Assembly: GCF_014647055.1 (NCBI RefSeq)
Contig: NZ_BMOL01000009.1
Span: forward strand, 1 to 64,000
DNA length: 64,000 bases
Direction: 5' to 3'
Origin: Deinococcus aerolatus
GTDB taxonomy: Bacteria; Deinococcota; Deinococci; Deinococcales; Deinococcaceae
In this document: positions 34,270-43,550 of the stretch, piece by piece
How positions within the stretch are numbered: position 1 is the stretch's first letter
Layout of the letters: the number at the start of each line of letters is the position of its first letter
Made by a program: the position numbers and the translations under genes
Notes under the pieces: generated by a model
What the model saw: only the letters and a program-made list of their open reading frames with translations
Told to the model about the DNA's origin: nothing
Database searches by the model: none

Positions 34270-35388
34270 TCAGCCGCCCACGGCCTGCGCTTCAGGCAGC
34301 TCAGCAATCTGCTCGCCCGATTCGTCCAGCACGAATTTGTCGATGTACGCCGAGTTCATCAGATGCAACGCACCCATGTATTTCAGGCGGAATTTGACGT
34401 AACTGCCCACCTTCAGCCCGGCCTCGTTCTCGCCCACGTTCAGCACCAGCATGTCGCTGCTGCCGCCGATCACCTCCAGCCTCCCGTCCACCGGTTCCAG
34501 GTACTGCGGCGAGATGTCCAGGTACCCCACGTCCAGAATCGCGCGGTGACTGGTGCCGCCGCTGTTCTCGGCTTCGGCAGTGACACCGAAAGGGTTCTTG
34601 CCCAGCGTGCCGGAGGGCGTGTTGGGCTTCTCGGCCAGCTCAATCACCTGCGCGTGCAGCTCCAGCACGTCGTCGTGCATGCCGGCGAAGGTGCCTTCTG
34701 CCACCAGATCCTGCCCGAAGAACAGCGCCTCGCCGATGCGGAAGTGGTTGATGGCCCCCGGCAGCCCGCCCGCCATCAACAGCGGAATGGTCACGGTGGT
34801 GCCGGCGCTGACCCAGGGGATGTCCACGCCATTTTTCAGCTCAATGATCTTCTTGTACAGGCCCAGCTGAATCAGCTTGTCCTCGCTGGGCATCACGCCG
34901 TTCAGGCAGTTCAGGTTGGTGCCGATGCCGATGATCTTGATGTTGGGCAGCTGAAACACCTGGGCGTAAAACGCCTCAATGTCCTCGCGCAGCACGCCCT
35001 CGCGCAGGTCGCCCATCTCGATCATGATGATGATCAGATGCTGCCGGTCCTGCCGCACCGCCTCGGCAGAGATGGCGCGGATGGTCTCCAGCTCGGTGTT
35101 GAAACTCACGTCCGCCCAGGTCACGAGGTCCTCGATCAGCGCCGAGGCGGGCGGCTTGATGTACACCGTCTGCGCCTCTGGACTCAGTTCCTTGATGGCC
35201 CGCAGGTTGCTGATGCGCGAGTCCAGCAATTCCAGGCGGCCCAACCGGATCACCTCGTTCAGGAACAGTTTGTTGCCGCACAGCAGCTTGGTGGTGATGC
35301 CCCAGTCGATGTGATGCTCGCCGAACAGGGTCTCCAGAAAGTCAAAGTTGGCCTGCAATTTGGGGCGGTTCAGCGTCAGGTAGGCCAT
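34270..35388 (-). CDS. alanine/ornithine racemase-family PLP enzyme
   Basis: 372 residues. It has an N-terminal PLP-binding barrel of fold type III with Schiff-base Lys34 in ITTKLLCGN. Family stretches include MIEMGDLREGVLREDI, GIGTNLNCLNG, and HFRIGEALFFG, as in ornithine racemase (Orr) of clostridia. It probably interconverts L- and D-forms of an amino acid, ornithine being a fair guess because Deinococcus peptidoglycan contains ornithine. It starts directly after the stop of the GNAT gene (TGAATG), so the two are one operon and translationally coupled. Confidence 0.82.
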   Translation of the reverse strand: MAYLTLNRPKLQANFDFLETLFGEHHIDWGITTKLLCGNKLFLNEVIRLGRLELLDSRISNLRAIKELSPEAQTVYIKPPASALIEDLVTWADVSFNTELETIRAISAEAVRQDRQHLIIIMIEMGDLREGVLREDIEAFYAQVFQLPNIKIIGIGTNLNCLNGVMPSEDKLIQLGLYKKIIELKNGVDIPWVSAGTTVTIPLLMAGGLPGAINHFRIGEALFFGQDLVAEGTFAGMHDDVLELHAQVIELAEKPNTPSGTLGKNPFGVTAEAENSGGTSHRAILDVGYLDISPQYLEPVDGRLEVIGGSSDMLVLNVGENEAGLKVGSYVKFRLKYMGALHLMNSAYIDKFVLDESGEQIAELPEAQAVGG

Positions 35389-35853
35389 TCACTCCCCTCC
35401 TGAACGGGTCAGCCGCATTTCGAGGTACTTGTTGGTGAAGCCCAGCCGCTCATACAGCTTCTTCGCGGGGTTATGGGGCTCGACGTGGAGGGCAACGTTG
35501 CCCTCCACATTTGCCAGCACCGTTTCCATCAGCTGTTTGCCCAGGCCGCGCCCGCGCGTCTTGCCGTGAACGGCGATGTAGACCAGGATATTTTCGGGAA
35601 TAAAGCCGCTCATACCGGTGCGGTTGGTGACCACCGCGCCCAGCAACTCTCCGTCTTCCTCAGCGTAGGTCACGCTGCCGCCGCGCTCCTGCGCGTAGGC
35701 CAGGCACGCCTGAATGTCTTCCAGGGCGTCGCCGTACTCGTCCAGATGGGTGTGCAAGAACCCGGCCACGCGCTGCCGGTCCTCGGGTTTCAGGGTGTCC
35801 GGGGCGTCCGGCCCCAGCCTGTAATTTCTGATGTTCAGGGTTTGAGTGGTCAT
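35389..35853 (-). CDS. GNAT family N-acetyltransferase
   Basis: 154 residues from ATG at 35853 with AAGGAGGG at good spacing, so the longer frame to 35961 is rejected. The acetyl-CoA motif TRGRGLGKQLME and the C-terminal NPAKKLYERLGFTNKY are typical GNAT features. Substrate unknown. It is the first gene of a pair with the ornithine-racemase-like gene, stop and start abutting. The context suggests acetylation of a small amino-acid-like compound, but this is inference. Confidence 0.85.
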   Translation of the reverse strand: MTTQTLNIRNYRLGPDAPDTLKPEDRQRVAGFLHTHLDEYGDALEDIQACLAYAQERGGSVTYAEEDGELLGAVVTNRTGMSGFIPENILVYIAVHGKTRGRGLGKQLMETVLANVEGNVALHVEPHNPAKKLYERLGFTNKYLEMRLTRSGGE

Positions 35854-36100
35854 ACTTCGCCCTCCTTCTTGCCCCAACGATAAGGGCTGGTGTGTCATGG
35901 CCACCCCCGTTCCTGCTTGAGCAGTGTTTGAGCTCGGAGGCGGCAATCCGGGGGCAGCCAAAGAAAGGGCCGTCCCGCAGCAACAGGTCAGCCTAACGCA
36001 AAGGGGCGAAGCGGTTTGGAAGGCACCGTACGGCGCAGGGGAAAGCCCTGTCGCTGTCCTGGCATTTCCCTCCGCATTTCAATGAACCCCGGCACCGCCG

Positions 36101-36523
36101 TCAATCCGGCAGGAGCCGCACCCAGAACCGCTCCACGCACACACCAGCGGCCTCCAGCCACACCAGGGCCACCCTCCGCCCCACGCCAAAGAGGACGGCG
36201 GCCTGACCGAAACGGCGGCCCAGTTCTGCGGCCTCCCTCAAGTGGAGGCCGGGGACAATCACCGATGCCTCGGCCCATTGCCCCTCGCCGTTGACGCCGG
36301 GCAGGTGTGGACGCGAGGCGATCAAATCCAGCAACTCACGCCCAGCCCGCAGATTGTCGGCCCGGGGCTGAAGCCTTCCACCCGGATTCCAGGCGGTGAC
36401 GACGGCCCACCGGTTGGCAGCCCAGGACGGCGCGGCGCCTGGGGATCCGGCGGCGAGGCCAAAGCGTTCGCGCGGCGTGCCGTAGAGCGCGGCGAGGAAA
36501 GCGGCTCGCTGGGCCTCCCTCAT
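36101..36523 (-). CDS. DUF3293 domain protein
   Basis: 140 residues. The pattern WAVVTAWNPGG, followed by GEGQWAEASVIVPGL and GRRFGQAAVLFGV, is characteristic of DUF3293, a small conserved family of unknown function. It follows the gene at 36530 by 6 bases and is third in a truD operon. No membrane segment or signal peptide. Confidence 0.75.
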   Translation of the reverse strand: MREAQRAAFLAALYGTPRERFGLAAGSPGAAPSWAANRWAVVTAWNPGGRLQPRADNLRAGRELLDLIASRPHLPGVNGEGQWAEASVIVPGLHLREAAELGRRFGQAAVLFGVGRRVALVWLEAAGVCVERFWVRLLPD

Positions 36524-36529
36524 GTGGGA

Positions 36530-36907
36530 CTAGCGGGACACCGTCGCCATCACGTTGAGCACCACACCCTGACGGAGGCGCAGGACCACGCTGACCTTCT
36601 GACCGACCTTGAAATTGCCGCCCAGCACCACGCGGTATCCCGAGTTGCCGCTGAGAATGACGCTGCCGCTGATCGGCACGGACCTGACCACCTCGCAGCG
36701 GGGCGCACACTTCATCAACCGGGCGCGGCCCAGGCTGCTCCAGACGCCCATCAGCTCGTCCGCCTTCGATGCCTTGATGCGGCCGGTCAGCAGGGCGCCG
36801 CCGTAGCTGGGCGTGAGTTTCAGATCGGCGCTCAGGCCCGGCGGGTTCTGGGCTGCCGCGCCGGGCAACAGCAGCAGGGCCGCCAACGCCGCTCCTTTCC
36901 ACCTCAT
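36530..36907 (-). CDS. small secreted protein in truD operon
   Basis: 125 residues. Signal peptide [20 protein letters not shown] with cleavage near AAA-Q. Mature part has two Cys ([10 protein letters not shown]) which could form a disulfide, and beta-like strands such as [17 protein letters not shown]. Family not recognised. Its ATG overlaps the truD TGA (ATGA), so translation is coupled. Confidence 0.72.
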   Translation of the reverse strand: MRWKGAALAALLLLPGAAAQNPPGLSADLKLTPSYGGALLTGRIKASKADELMGVWSSLGRARLMKCAPRCEVVRSVPISGSVILSGNSGYRVVLGGNFKVGQKVSVVLRLRQGVVLNVMATVSR

Positions 36908-37977
36908 TCCTCTCCCCCGGCGTCGTCACCGCTGTCCGCGTCCGCCGGTTCGGCACTGTCGACGTCGGTCTTCATCACCTCGCGCAGCACGCTGGTGGCA
37001 AAGCTGCCCTTGGGCAGGGTAAAGGCCAGTGTGTAACCGTCGTCCTGTGGGGTCACGCTGGCCTCTTCCGGGAACACACGGGTCAGGCGCCGGTCCCCGC
37101 GCCGGGAGGCGAACACGCTGGGGGTCAGGTCAAACAGCGCCAGGGCCTCGGCCTCCAGGGCTCCGGCATCCAGGGTCAGCGGCTTGGTCTTCTTGCCGAA
37201 CAGCGTGCCCGTGGCGCTGACCTCACCACGTTCGGCGCGCGGCGACTCGGCGGCGGCGTCCTCCACCAGAAAGACGCCGCCCGTGTCGTGCTTTTTCGCC
37301 ATATCGCCCGCCAGCAGCGAGGCAAAGACGCCGCGTTCCAGACGCAGGCTGAGAAAGGCATTGAACACCGCGCTCTGCACGCTGGAGATCAGAAAACGGC
37401 GCACGCGTGGGTCACGCAAACGCGACTCGCCGCGCAGCACGCGCAGGCCTTCCTCGGCGTTCAGACCGCCCAGGCCGAAGCGCTGCGGACCAAAGTAATT
37501 GGGCACGCCGTGGGCACCCAGCGTTGCCAGGGTGGCCTGTGCCTCGGCTGCCCCACCCTCTGCGCCGCGCACGCGCACCACAAAGCGGTTGCCGCGCAGG
37601 TGACCCATCCCCAGCTTGTTGCTGTGGCGGGTGGTGTCCAGAATTCGCACACCGTCCAGGGCAAAGTCGCCCAGCCGCCGCTCGTATTTGGCCGGCACGC
37701 TCAGCCACTGCGTCGTGACCGCGTGCCGGTCTTTGAGGCCCGCCACGCCAATGTCACGGTCACGCACCCCAAGTTGTGCGCCCAGTTCCCGCAGCACGTG
37801 GGCGGTGGTATGCCCGGTCTTTTCCACATGCAGGTACAGGTGATCGCCCTCACCCGACAGCGGGTAGGCCGCAACCTCCTCCACCCGGAAATCCTGTGGT
37901 TCCTGGCGCAGGGTCCCGCCGGTGCCCACGTCTTCCGTCCATGCCCGCAGGGCCGCCCATCCAAACACCAGACTCAC
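36904..37977 (-). CDS. truD: tRNA pseudouridine(13) synthase TruD
   Basis: 357 residues. The catalytic Asp83 is in [12 protein letters not shown], the TruD signature, and [12 protein letters not shown] and [12 protein letters not shown] further match the family. It converts U13 of certain tRNAs to pseudouridine. It starts at GTG 37977; no clear ribosome site and TAGGCT lies 10 bases upstream. It heads the operon truD, secreted protein, DUF3293. An acidic C-terminal tail ([15 protein letters not shown]) is an addition to the usual length. Confidence 0.92.
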   Translation of the reverse strand: MSLVFGWAALRAWTEDVGTGGTLRQEPQDFRVEEVAAYPLSGEGDHLYLHVEKTGHTTAHVLRELGAQLGVRDRDIGVAGLKDRHAVTTQWLSVPAKYERRLGDFALDGVRILDTTRHSNKLGMGHLRGNRFVVRVRGAEGGAAEAQATLATLGAHGVPNYFGPQRFGLGGLNAEEGLRVLRGESRLRDPRVRRFLISSVQSAVFNAFLSLRLERGVFASLLAGDMAKKHDTGGVFLVEDAAAESPRAERGEVSATGTLFGKKTKPLTLDAGALEAEALALFDLTPSVFASRRGDRRLTRVFPEEASVTPQDDGYTLAFTLPKGSFATSVLREVMKTDVDSAEPADADSGDDAGGEE

Positions 37978-38058
37978 GATGTCGCACAGCCTATCGCGGC
38001 TTCCTGCGGCGGGCGTGAGAGGGCGGGGCCGCAGAGAAACGCAGACGCGCGCGCCATC

Positions 38059-38877
38059 TCAGTTCAGCACGCGCTGGTCCGCCCGGCCCACCGGGGTCCA
38101 GTCGGCGCGGAACAGATGGGCCTCGGACGACTTGTCGGGGCCGTACCACACGCGCACGCCACTGTCGCGCTCGCCCACGGGCAGCAGGGCCTCCTGACCG
38201 GCACGCAGTTCGGACAGCACCTGACCGTCGGGGCCGCGCACGCGGAACCACCCGTTGATCCCGGCGGGGGACCAGCCGGCCAGCCTCACCGGGCGCGGCG
38301 AGATGTTTCTGAGGTGCGCCCCCTGCTCGCTGAGGGTCACGCTCAGGTCCGGCCAGTCGGGTGTGACGGTGCGGTGCCAGCGCGTCTGAAAATTCAGTAC
38401 GGGACGGGTTTTCGCGGCTGTGCCGCCTGCCGGATACAGCGCCACCCCCAGCAAGCCCGCGAGACCCGCCAGCAGCGCGGACAGGGCCACCACGAAGGCC
38501 AGCGGCTCAGCCTGCCCCCCCTGCCACACGTTCAGGGCCAGCACCCCGCCGATCAGCACCCACACCACTGGCCACGCGGGCGACGGGCGACGGGACGCGC
38601 GGCGGTACGGCAGCGGCCAGAACTCGGCCAGCAGCAGCGCCGCCGCCCCCAGTCCGAACAGGGCCGGCACGTCCAGCGTGGGCGTGAGCAGCAGCATGGC
38701 CACGCCCGGCACGGCCCACCACGCCACACCGGGCAGGTAGCCCAGCCGGGCCTCGCGGCCCACCCGCAGCACCCAGTGCAGGGCGATCAGGGCCAGCACC
38801 AGGGCGTACACCCCCGTGACCTCGGTCAGCGGACTCAGCCCGCTCCACCCGGCCCCCAGAACCCCCACATCTTGCAC
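38059..38877 (-). CDS. integral membrane protein of unknown function
   Basis: 272 residues. Four to five hydrophobic segments in the first 160 residues (for example VYALVLALIALHWVL, VVWVLIGGVLALNVW and ALSALLAGLAGLLGVAL), then a soluble C-terminal domain (about 165-272). It starts at GTG 38877, 6 bases after AGGGAGG. No family recognised. It lies upstream of truD on the same strand with an 81-base gap. Confidence 0.7.
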   Translation of the reverse strand: MQDVGVLGAGWSGLSPLTEVTGVYALVLALIALHWVLRVGREARLGYLPGVAWWAVPGVAMLLLTPTLDVPALFGLGAAALLLAEFWPLPYRRASRRPSPAWPVVWVLIGGVLALNVWQGGQAEPLAFVVALSALLAGLAGLLGVALYPAGGTAAKTRPVLNFQTRWHRTVTPDWPDLSVTLSEQGAHLRNISPRPVRLAGWSPAGINGWFRVRGPDGQVLSELRAGQEALLPVGERDSGVRVWYGPDKSSEAHLFRADWTPVGRADQRVLN

Positions 38878-39009
38878 GTCAGCCTCCCTATGGCCGGCCC
38901 TGACCGCCTCCGGCCCCCTCCAAAGTATCTCCCCGTTGCCGCGCGGAATGGAACATCGGCAGAGATGGCCGGGGCCGTCCGAACCGAAGGGGTTGACCGA
39001 CGGCCACCT

Positions 39010-39780
39010 CTACAGACGCGGTTCTTCCTTCTTGTGCCGGCCCAGGCGGGATGCAGGATTGCTCGGGCCGCCGGACTGCCGCGGGGCAGCTTCCGGCGCC
39101 TCAGCCACATCTGCGGGAGGCACGGCCACCGGCGGTCTGGCCTGGGCCGGAGGTGTCGGCGACACGGCGGGCGACAGGGCCGGCGCGGCAGGCCCGGACA
39201 GCACCACGCCCGGCTGCCCGTGGCGCTCGATCTCGAAGGCGAGGTGGCCGATCTCGGCCCCCAGAATGCCTTCCCAGGCAGTCTTGACCGCATTCAGGCT
39301 GCCGGGCATGGCAAAGATCGCCGAACCCCGGCACAGCCCGCCCAGCGCCCGCGACAGCATGGCCGCGCCGCCCACCTCGCGGTAACTGAGCATGCGGAAC
39401 AGCTCGCCAAAGCCGGGGATGGGCTTGGTGATCAGGGACTCCACCACCGGCACGGTCACGTCGCGCCCGGTCAGGCCTGTACCGCCGGAGGTCAGCACCA
39501 CCGTCGCCTCGCGCAGGAACTGCACCAGCGTGGTACGGATCGCGACAGCGTCGTCCCTGACCACCCGGTAATGAATCACCTCGTGGCCCGCCGCCTTCAG
39601 TTCGGTCAGCAGGTACTGGCCGCTGGTATCGGTCTCGGGCGTGCGGGTGTCACTGATGGTCAGCACCGCCACCCGCACGCGGCGCGGCGCGGCGGCGCGG
39701 TGTTGCTGGGAGGCGGCCTGTGGTGGGACGCCGGGGCCAGCGCCGTCGGTCTGTTCGGGAGGGCGGGAGGGGTCCGTCAT
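39010..39780 (-). CDS. moaB: molybdenum cofactor biosynthesis protein MoaB/Mog family with long tail
   Basis: 256 residues from ATG at 39780, 6 bases after TATGGT (leaderless). The core (about 25-185) has [28 protein letters not shown] and [16 protein letters not shown], signatures of MoaB/Mog molybdopterin adenylyltransferases. It activates molybdopterin with AMP ahead of molybdate insertion. Beyond the core is a tail of about 70 residues rich in Pro, Ala and Ser that ends in a basic stretch, absent in the usual 160-180-residue proteins. No other moa genes in the window. Confidence 0.88.
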   Translation of the reverse strand: MTDPSRPPEQTDGAGPGVPPQAASQQHRAAAPRRVRVAVLTISDTRTPETDTSGQYLLTELKAAGHEVIHYRVVRDDAVAIRTTLVQFLREATVVLTSGGTGLTGRDVTVPVVESLITKPIPGFGELFRMLSYREVGGAAMLSRALGGLCRGSAIFAMPGSLNAVKTAWEGILGAEIGHLAFEIERHGQPGVVLSGPAAPALSPAVSPTPPAQARPPVAVPPADVAEAPEAAPRQSGGPSNPASRLGRHKKEEPRL

Positions 39781-39853
39781 GGACCCACCATACCGCCGCC
39801 ACACGGGCCGGGGTCAGGCCCCACCTTCCCACCCCCTGACCCGCCGCAGACTG

Positions 39854-40741
39854 TCAGCGCCCGGCGTTCAGGACGTTGCGCGCCCGTTCGGGCAGGTGGG
39901 CGCGGTCCGGGCGTTTCAGGTCCGAGCGGGCACAGCGCAGATGCAGCGCGAGGTACACGCCCGCCTGCTGAGCCAAAAATTCGCGGTAGCCGTCCTCCTG
40001 GCCGCTGCGAACGCATTCCAGGGCCAGCAGTTCCAGCTGTTCGTCCAGCCGCCGCAGCGCCAGGTGGCGGGCCGCGTTGGCGCCGCTGTCCCCCAGGGTG
40101 TCGGGCAGGGCGGCCAGGTACTCGGGCTGCTGAATCAACACCCTGGCCGCCCGGCGGACGTTGGGGTCATCCAGGGTCAGGGCGCAGGCGCGGCACGGCT
40201 GTTCCTGGCTGGCCTCGCCGCACACCGGGCAGGGGCGCCAGCCCTGTTCCTCGCGCCACCTGCGGGAACGGGTGATCGCCTCGGCGGCGCGCAGGGCGGC
40301 TGGGCGCAGGTCCTCGCTGACCTCCTGCACCAGTTCGCGGGCGCGGGCGCGGTCCGGGGCGGGCAGCGGGGCCGGCGCGGGGGGCATCACCGGCTCGCGC
40401 ACGCTGCCCACGCTGAACCGGATGTCACTCAGCGGCGCGTCGGGCAACAGGGCGTTCATGGCCTTGAGAAAATGGTGGCGCTGCATGCTCAGGTGGTGGG
40501 CGGCGGCGCTGTCGCGCACGTCCACGAACAGCACGCTGCCCTGCTGGGTGCGCGGGCGCGTGATCCGCGCGATGTCCGGCCCCACCACCCCTGGCCACGC
40601 CAGAATGGCCCGCGCCCGTCCGACGCCCTTGGCGATGCGCGCTGTGCCCAGCGTCGCGCCCATCAGCTCGCCCAGCCCGCGCGGCCCGCTGAGGCGGCGG
40701 CCCCGGTTGTAGCGGTCGCGGTTGTAACGGTCCCAGCTCAC
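39854..40741 (-). CDS. DciA-like (DUF721) replication protein with zinc ribbon
   Basis: 295 residues. The N-terminal region (about 20-115) has the DUF721/DciA pattern with LFVDVRDSAAAHHLSMQR, a helicase-loader domain that binds DnaB in bacteria lacking DnaC. After a Pro/Ala linker comes a four-Cys zinc ribbon (Cys171, Cys174, Cys183, Cys186; CPVCGEASQEQPCRAC), then a helical C-terminus. It overlaps recF by an ATGA junction. The pair recF-DUF721 occurs widely beside dnaA-dnaN-gyrB, supporting the DciA assignment. The zinc ribbon and tail are unusual additions. Confidence 0.8.
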   Translation of the reverse strand: MSWDRYNRDRYNRGRRLSGPRGLGELMGATLGTARIAKGVGRARAILAWPGVVGPDIARITRPRTQQGSVLFVDVRDSAAAHHLSMQRHHFLKAMNALLPDAPLSDIRFSVGSVREPVMPPAPAPLPAPDRARARELVQEVSEDLRPAALRAAEAITRSRRWREEQGWRPCPVCGEASQEQPCRACALTLDDPNVRRAARVLIQQPEYLAALPDTLGDSGANAARHLALRRLDEQLELLALECVRSGQEDGYREFLAQQAGVYLALHLRCARSDLKRPDRAHLPERARNVLNAGR

Positions 40742-41856
40742 GAGCGGACCTCCAGCGGGGGGCCGGCGAAGTCGTCTTCGGGCGTCAGGGTGCTCAGAGC
40801 AGCGGCCAGGGGGGGCGCGTCCACCGGCGTGAACCGCCCCGACTGCGCCCAGAACTGCGCCGCCGCGCCGGGCGGGCGCTCGGTGCCGGTCACGATGGCC
40901 TGCGGCACCCCCGCCGCCAGTTCCAGCAGGAAGGTGCGGCGTCCGGGGTCCAACTCGGCGCTGAAATCGTCGATCAGCAGGATGGGCTGCTCACCGAAGC
41001 GTTCGGCCAGCAGTTCCAGTTCGGCGCGGCGCAGCGCCAGCGCCACCGTGCGGCCCTCGCCCCGGCTGGCGTACTCGCTGGCCGGGAAGCCGCCCAGGGT
41101 CAGCACCAGATCGTCGCGGTGCGGTCCCGAGACGGTGGAGCCTCGCGCCAGTTCCTCGGCCCGCTTGGAGTTCAGATCATGGGCATAGGTTTCAGGCGTC
41201 GTTGTTTCCAGCAATCTGAGTTCCAGCGTCTTTCGGCTGCCCAGCGCGGCGTTGGCATCGGTGGCCAGCTCGCCCAGGCGGGTCAGGGCGCGGCGGCGGA
41301 AGGTGACGATCTCGGTGCCCAGTTTGACCAGGGCGTCGTCCCACACCGCCATGGCCCATTCCTCGCCGCCCTTGAGGGCCGCATTGCGCTGCGAGACGGT
41401 GCGTTCGTAGCGGCCCAGCTGCTGGCCGTAGCGGGCGCTCAGGCGCGAGAGCAGCGAGTCCAGGTAGGCCCGGCGCAGCGACGGCGAGCCGAAGACCAGT
41501 TCCGAGTCCTCCGGGCGAATCCACACCGCGCTGCCCCGTGGCAGGTCACCGGCGCGCACCCGCACGCCATCAACCTTGAGCTGCCGCCGCCCGCGGCCCA
41601 GCCCCACCTCCTGCACGCTCAGGCTGCCGCCGGACTCCAGATCGGCACGCACATAGGCCTCGCTCTCACCGGACTGCACCAGCTGTTCCAGCCGGCCCAC
41701 GTCGGTCTGCCCGGTCAGCGCCAGATAGATGGCCTCCAGCAGGTTGGTCTTGCCCGCCCCGTTCTCGCCGAACACGCCGGTCACCCCGGCCCCGAAGCGC
41801 AGCGTGCACGGCGCGAGGTTGCGGTAGTTCAAAGTTGAGAGGGACTCCAGGCGCAC
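40738..41856 (-). CDS. recF: RecF recombination mediator
   Basis: 372 residues with Walker A GENGAGKT (30-37), a signature segment SGPHRDDLVL and Walker B LLIDDFSAELDPGR. RecF is an SMC-like ATPase that, with RecOR, loads RecA at gaps; Deinococcus lacks RecBC, making this route central to break repair. An ATG lies at 41865, but it overlaps a -10 TAGAAT whose 7-base spacing points to GTG 41856 as the leaderless start. The dciA-like gene follows with ATGA overlap. Confidence 0.93.
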   Translation of the reverse strand: MRLESLSTLNYRNLAPCTLRFGAGVTGVFGENGAGKTNLLEAIYLALTGQTDVGRLEQLVQSGESEAYVRADLESGGSLSVQEVGLGRGRRQLKVDGVRVRAGDLPRGSAVWIRPEDSELVFGSPSLRRAYLDSLLSRLSARYGQQLGRYERTVSQRNAALKGGEEWAMAVWDDALVKLGTEIVTFRRRALTRLGELATDANAALGSRKTLELRLLETTTPETYAHDLNSKRAEELARGSTVSGPHRDDLVLTLGGFPASEYASRGEGRTVALALRRAELELLAERFGEQPILLIDDFSAELDPGRRTFLLELAAGVPQAIVTGTERPPGAAAQFWAQSGRFTPVDAPPLAAALSTLTPEDDFAGPPLEVRS

Positions 41857-41996
41857 AGGGCCCATTCTAGGCGGGATGAGGACGGGCTTCTGTGGGAGAG
41901 GGTGGATAGCGGGCAGGCATCCGGGCCTGCGCCGCTGGACGACCGCATCTGCTCGGGGCCGTCCCTCTCTAATGTGCGTAATGTTACGCTAGTCCC

Positions 41997-42428
41997 ATGC
42001 GGCCCCTGCCCGAATCCGCTCTGGCCCTGGTCCGCGTGACGGTGGGCGCGGTGTTCGCGTGGCACGGCTTCAGCAAGGTCTTTGAACTGGGACTGGACCG
42101 GCTGGCCACCGAGTATCAGGCGGCGGGCGTGCCGCTGCCGCTGCTGTTTGCGCCGCTGGTGGCCGTGCTGGAACTGGTGGGCGGACCGCTGCTGGTGCTG
42201 GGCCTGGGCGCCCGCGGGCTGGGCGGGGCGCTAGCGCTGATGACCGCGCTGGTGGCTCTGGCTCCCCTGACGGCGGGCCGCCTGAACCCCGAGGGCCTGG
42301 ACGCGGCCCTGCTGCTGCTGGCCGGAAGCCTGGCGGTGGCGCTGGGCGGCAGCGGTTCGCCGGCGCTGCGGGACCGCAGTTCAAGGGTGCTGCCCCCAGC
42401 CCGGATGCCCGGCAGAAGAAGAGGCTGA
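41997..42428 (+). CDS. DoxX family membrane protein
   Basis: 143 residues with four hydrophobic segments, beginning ALVRVTVGAVFAWHGFSKV, the DoxX signature of helix 1 with its conserved His-Gly. DoxX-like proteins are small quinone- or thiol-linked membrane proteins, often of unknown role. ATG 41997 follows TACGCT by 6 bases (leaderless). Single gene, ending in a hairpin with the converging PrcB-like gene. Confidence 0.82.
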   Translation: MRPLPESALALVRVTVGAVFAWHGFSKVFELGLDRLATEYQAAGVPLPLLFAPLVAVLELVGGPLLVLGLGARGLGGALALMTALVALAPLTAGRLNPEGLDAALLLLAGSLAVALGGSGSPALRDRSSRVLPPARMPGRRRG

Positions 42429-42445
42429 CGCGCAATCGGTCAGCC
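42423..42445. terminator. hairpin between convergent genes
   Basis: GGCTGAC (42423-42429) pairs with GTCAGCC (42439-42445). It overlaps the DoxX stop and precedes the PrcB-like stop. T run weak. Confidence 0.4.
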
Positions 42446-42482
42446 CCTCCTGTGTCCACAAATTGATTGGGGCTCCTGCGGC

Positions 42483-43550
42483 TCAGCGCAGCGGCTGACC
42501 TGACCCGTCCACGACGCGCACGTTCTGGTACTTGCCGTCCACCCGCACGATGGTCCACGGGCTGGTGATGGCCTGGGTGGTGATGCTGCCGGGACCGGGG
42601 GCACGTACCTGGGCCACCAGGGTCAGGGTGTCGCCGGACGCCGTTGCGCTGGTGACCGTCACGCCGTAGCCGCCCGTGGAGCGCTGCCCCAGGAACACGC
42701 CGACCAGGGTGCCGGTGCCGGGATCAGGCGCGGCGGGCGCTCCGGTCTGGCGCGCGTAGGCTTGGCCATACAGCGACACCGCCGCCGCAGAGGTGGCGGC
42801 CACTGTGACGGTGGGTTCGGTGACGCCAGACTGGCTGCCGCTGACAACCTCGGTAAAGTTCACGCGCGCTCCTGTGGGCTGGGGGGCCGGGGGGGTGGGC
42901 CTAGGCAGCTGGGGCAACTGGGCCGCGACGGTGGCGACGCCGGGCAGCACGTACAGCGCGGTCCGGCGGTACTCGCTGGTTTTGGGCTCCACCGCGAGCG
43001 CGGCGTCGGCAGCCGGAACGGCGACCAGCACGCCCACCGCCAGCGGCCCCTGGCCCAGCAGCGCCCGGCTCAGGACGCCCGCCTCCTCGGCGGTCAACTG
43101 TCCCGCGCTCTGAAGGCCGCTGACTGCGCTGGCCCCCACCGTGCCGCTCAGGCCGCTCAGTTTGCTCCAGGTCTGGCCGTCGGTGTAGTACACGGCGCTC
43201 AGGCCGCCGGGCGTGACCACCTCGAAAGAGCCGTTCGAGAGGCGGGTAACGTTCAGTGGCACGGCGATGCTGGACGTGGGCTGGCGGAAGGTGGCCTTGC
43301 CGTCCACACTCAGGGTGCCGGGCACCGCCACCACGTCCTCCACCTGCGCCCGCAGGTCCACGGTCTGCCCGCCCAGTTTCAGGCTGCCCGCAGGTCCGCC
43401 GGTCAGGGAGCCGTAGACCCACACGATGCGCTCCTGAGAGCCGCCGTACAGCAGCGCCTCGTGCACCCGCAGGTTGCTGGGGCCGGTCATGGTGCAGGCG
43501 CTGAACAGGCCCGCGCTGAGAAGCAGGACGGGCAGGAGGGATTTCTTCAT
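42483..43550 (-). CDS. lipoprotein with PrcB-like C-terminal domain
   Basis: 355 residues. Signal peptide with lipobox FSAC (Cys19). The N-terminal 200 residues are beta-like and not recognised. After a Pro-rich linker the C-terminal 100 residues (FLGQRSTGGYGVTVTSAT, TLTLVAQVRAPGPGS, SPWTIVRVD) match the PrcB C-terminal domain, found in protease-stabilising proteins such as dentilisin PrcB. It may assist a surface protease. ATG 43550 follows TAAGCT by 6 bases (leaderless). Confidence 0.75.
   Translation of the reverse strand: MKKSLLPVLLLSAGLFSACTMTGPSNLRVHEALLYGGSQERIVWVYGSLTGGPAGSLKLGGQTVDLRAQVEDVVAVPGTLSVDGKATFRQPTSSIAVPLNVTRLSNGSFEVVTPGGLSAVYYTDGQTWSKLSGLSGTVGASAVSGLQSAGQLTAEEAGVLSRALLGQGPLAVGVLVAVPAADAALAVEPKTSEYRRTALYVLPGVATVAAQLPQLPRPTPPAPQPTGARVNFTEVVSGSQSGVTEPTVTVAATSAAAVSLYGQAYARQTGAPAAPDPGTGTLVGVFLGQRSTGGYGVTVTSATASGDTLTLVAQVRAPGPGSITTQAITSPWTIVRVDGKYQNVRVVDGSGQPLR

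Noticed and set aside
36000..36020. Sequence GAAGCGGTTT near 36010 as another LacI-type site
   Set aside because: One half-site is off (TTT instead of TTC) and the nearest gene start is about 160 bases away; likely chance.
37288..40275. 995-residue plus-strand ORF
   Set aside because: Antisense to truD, a membrane protein, moaB and dciA-like genes; no conserved domain.
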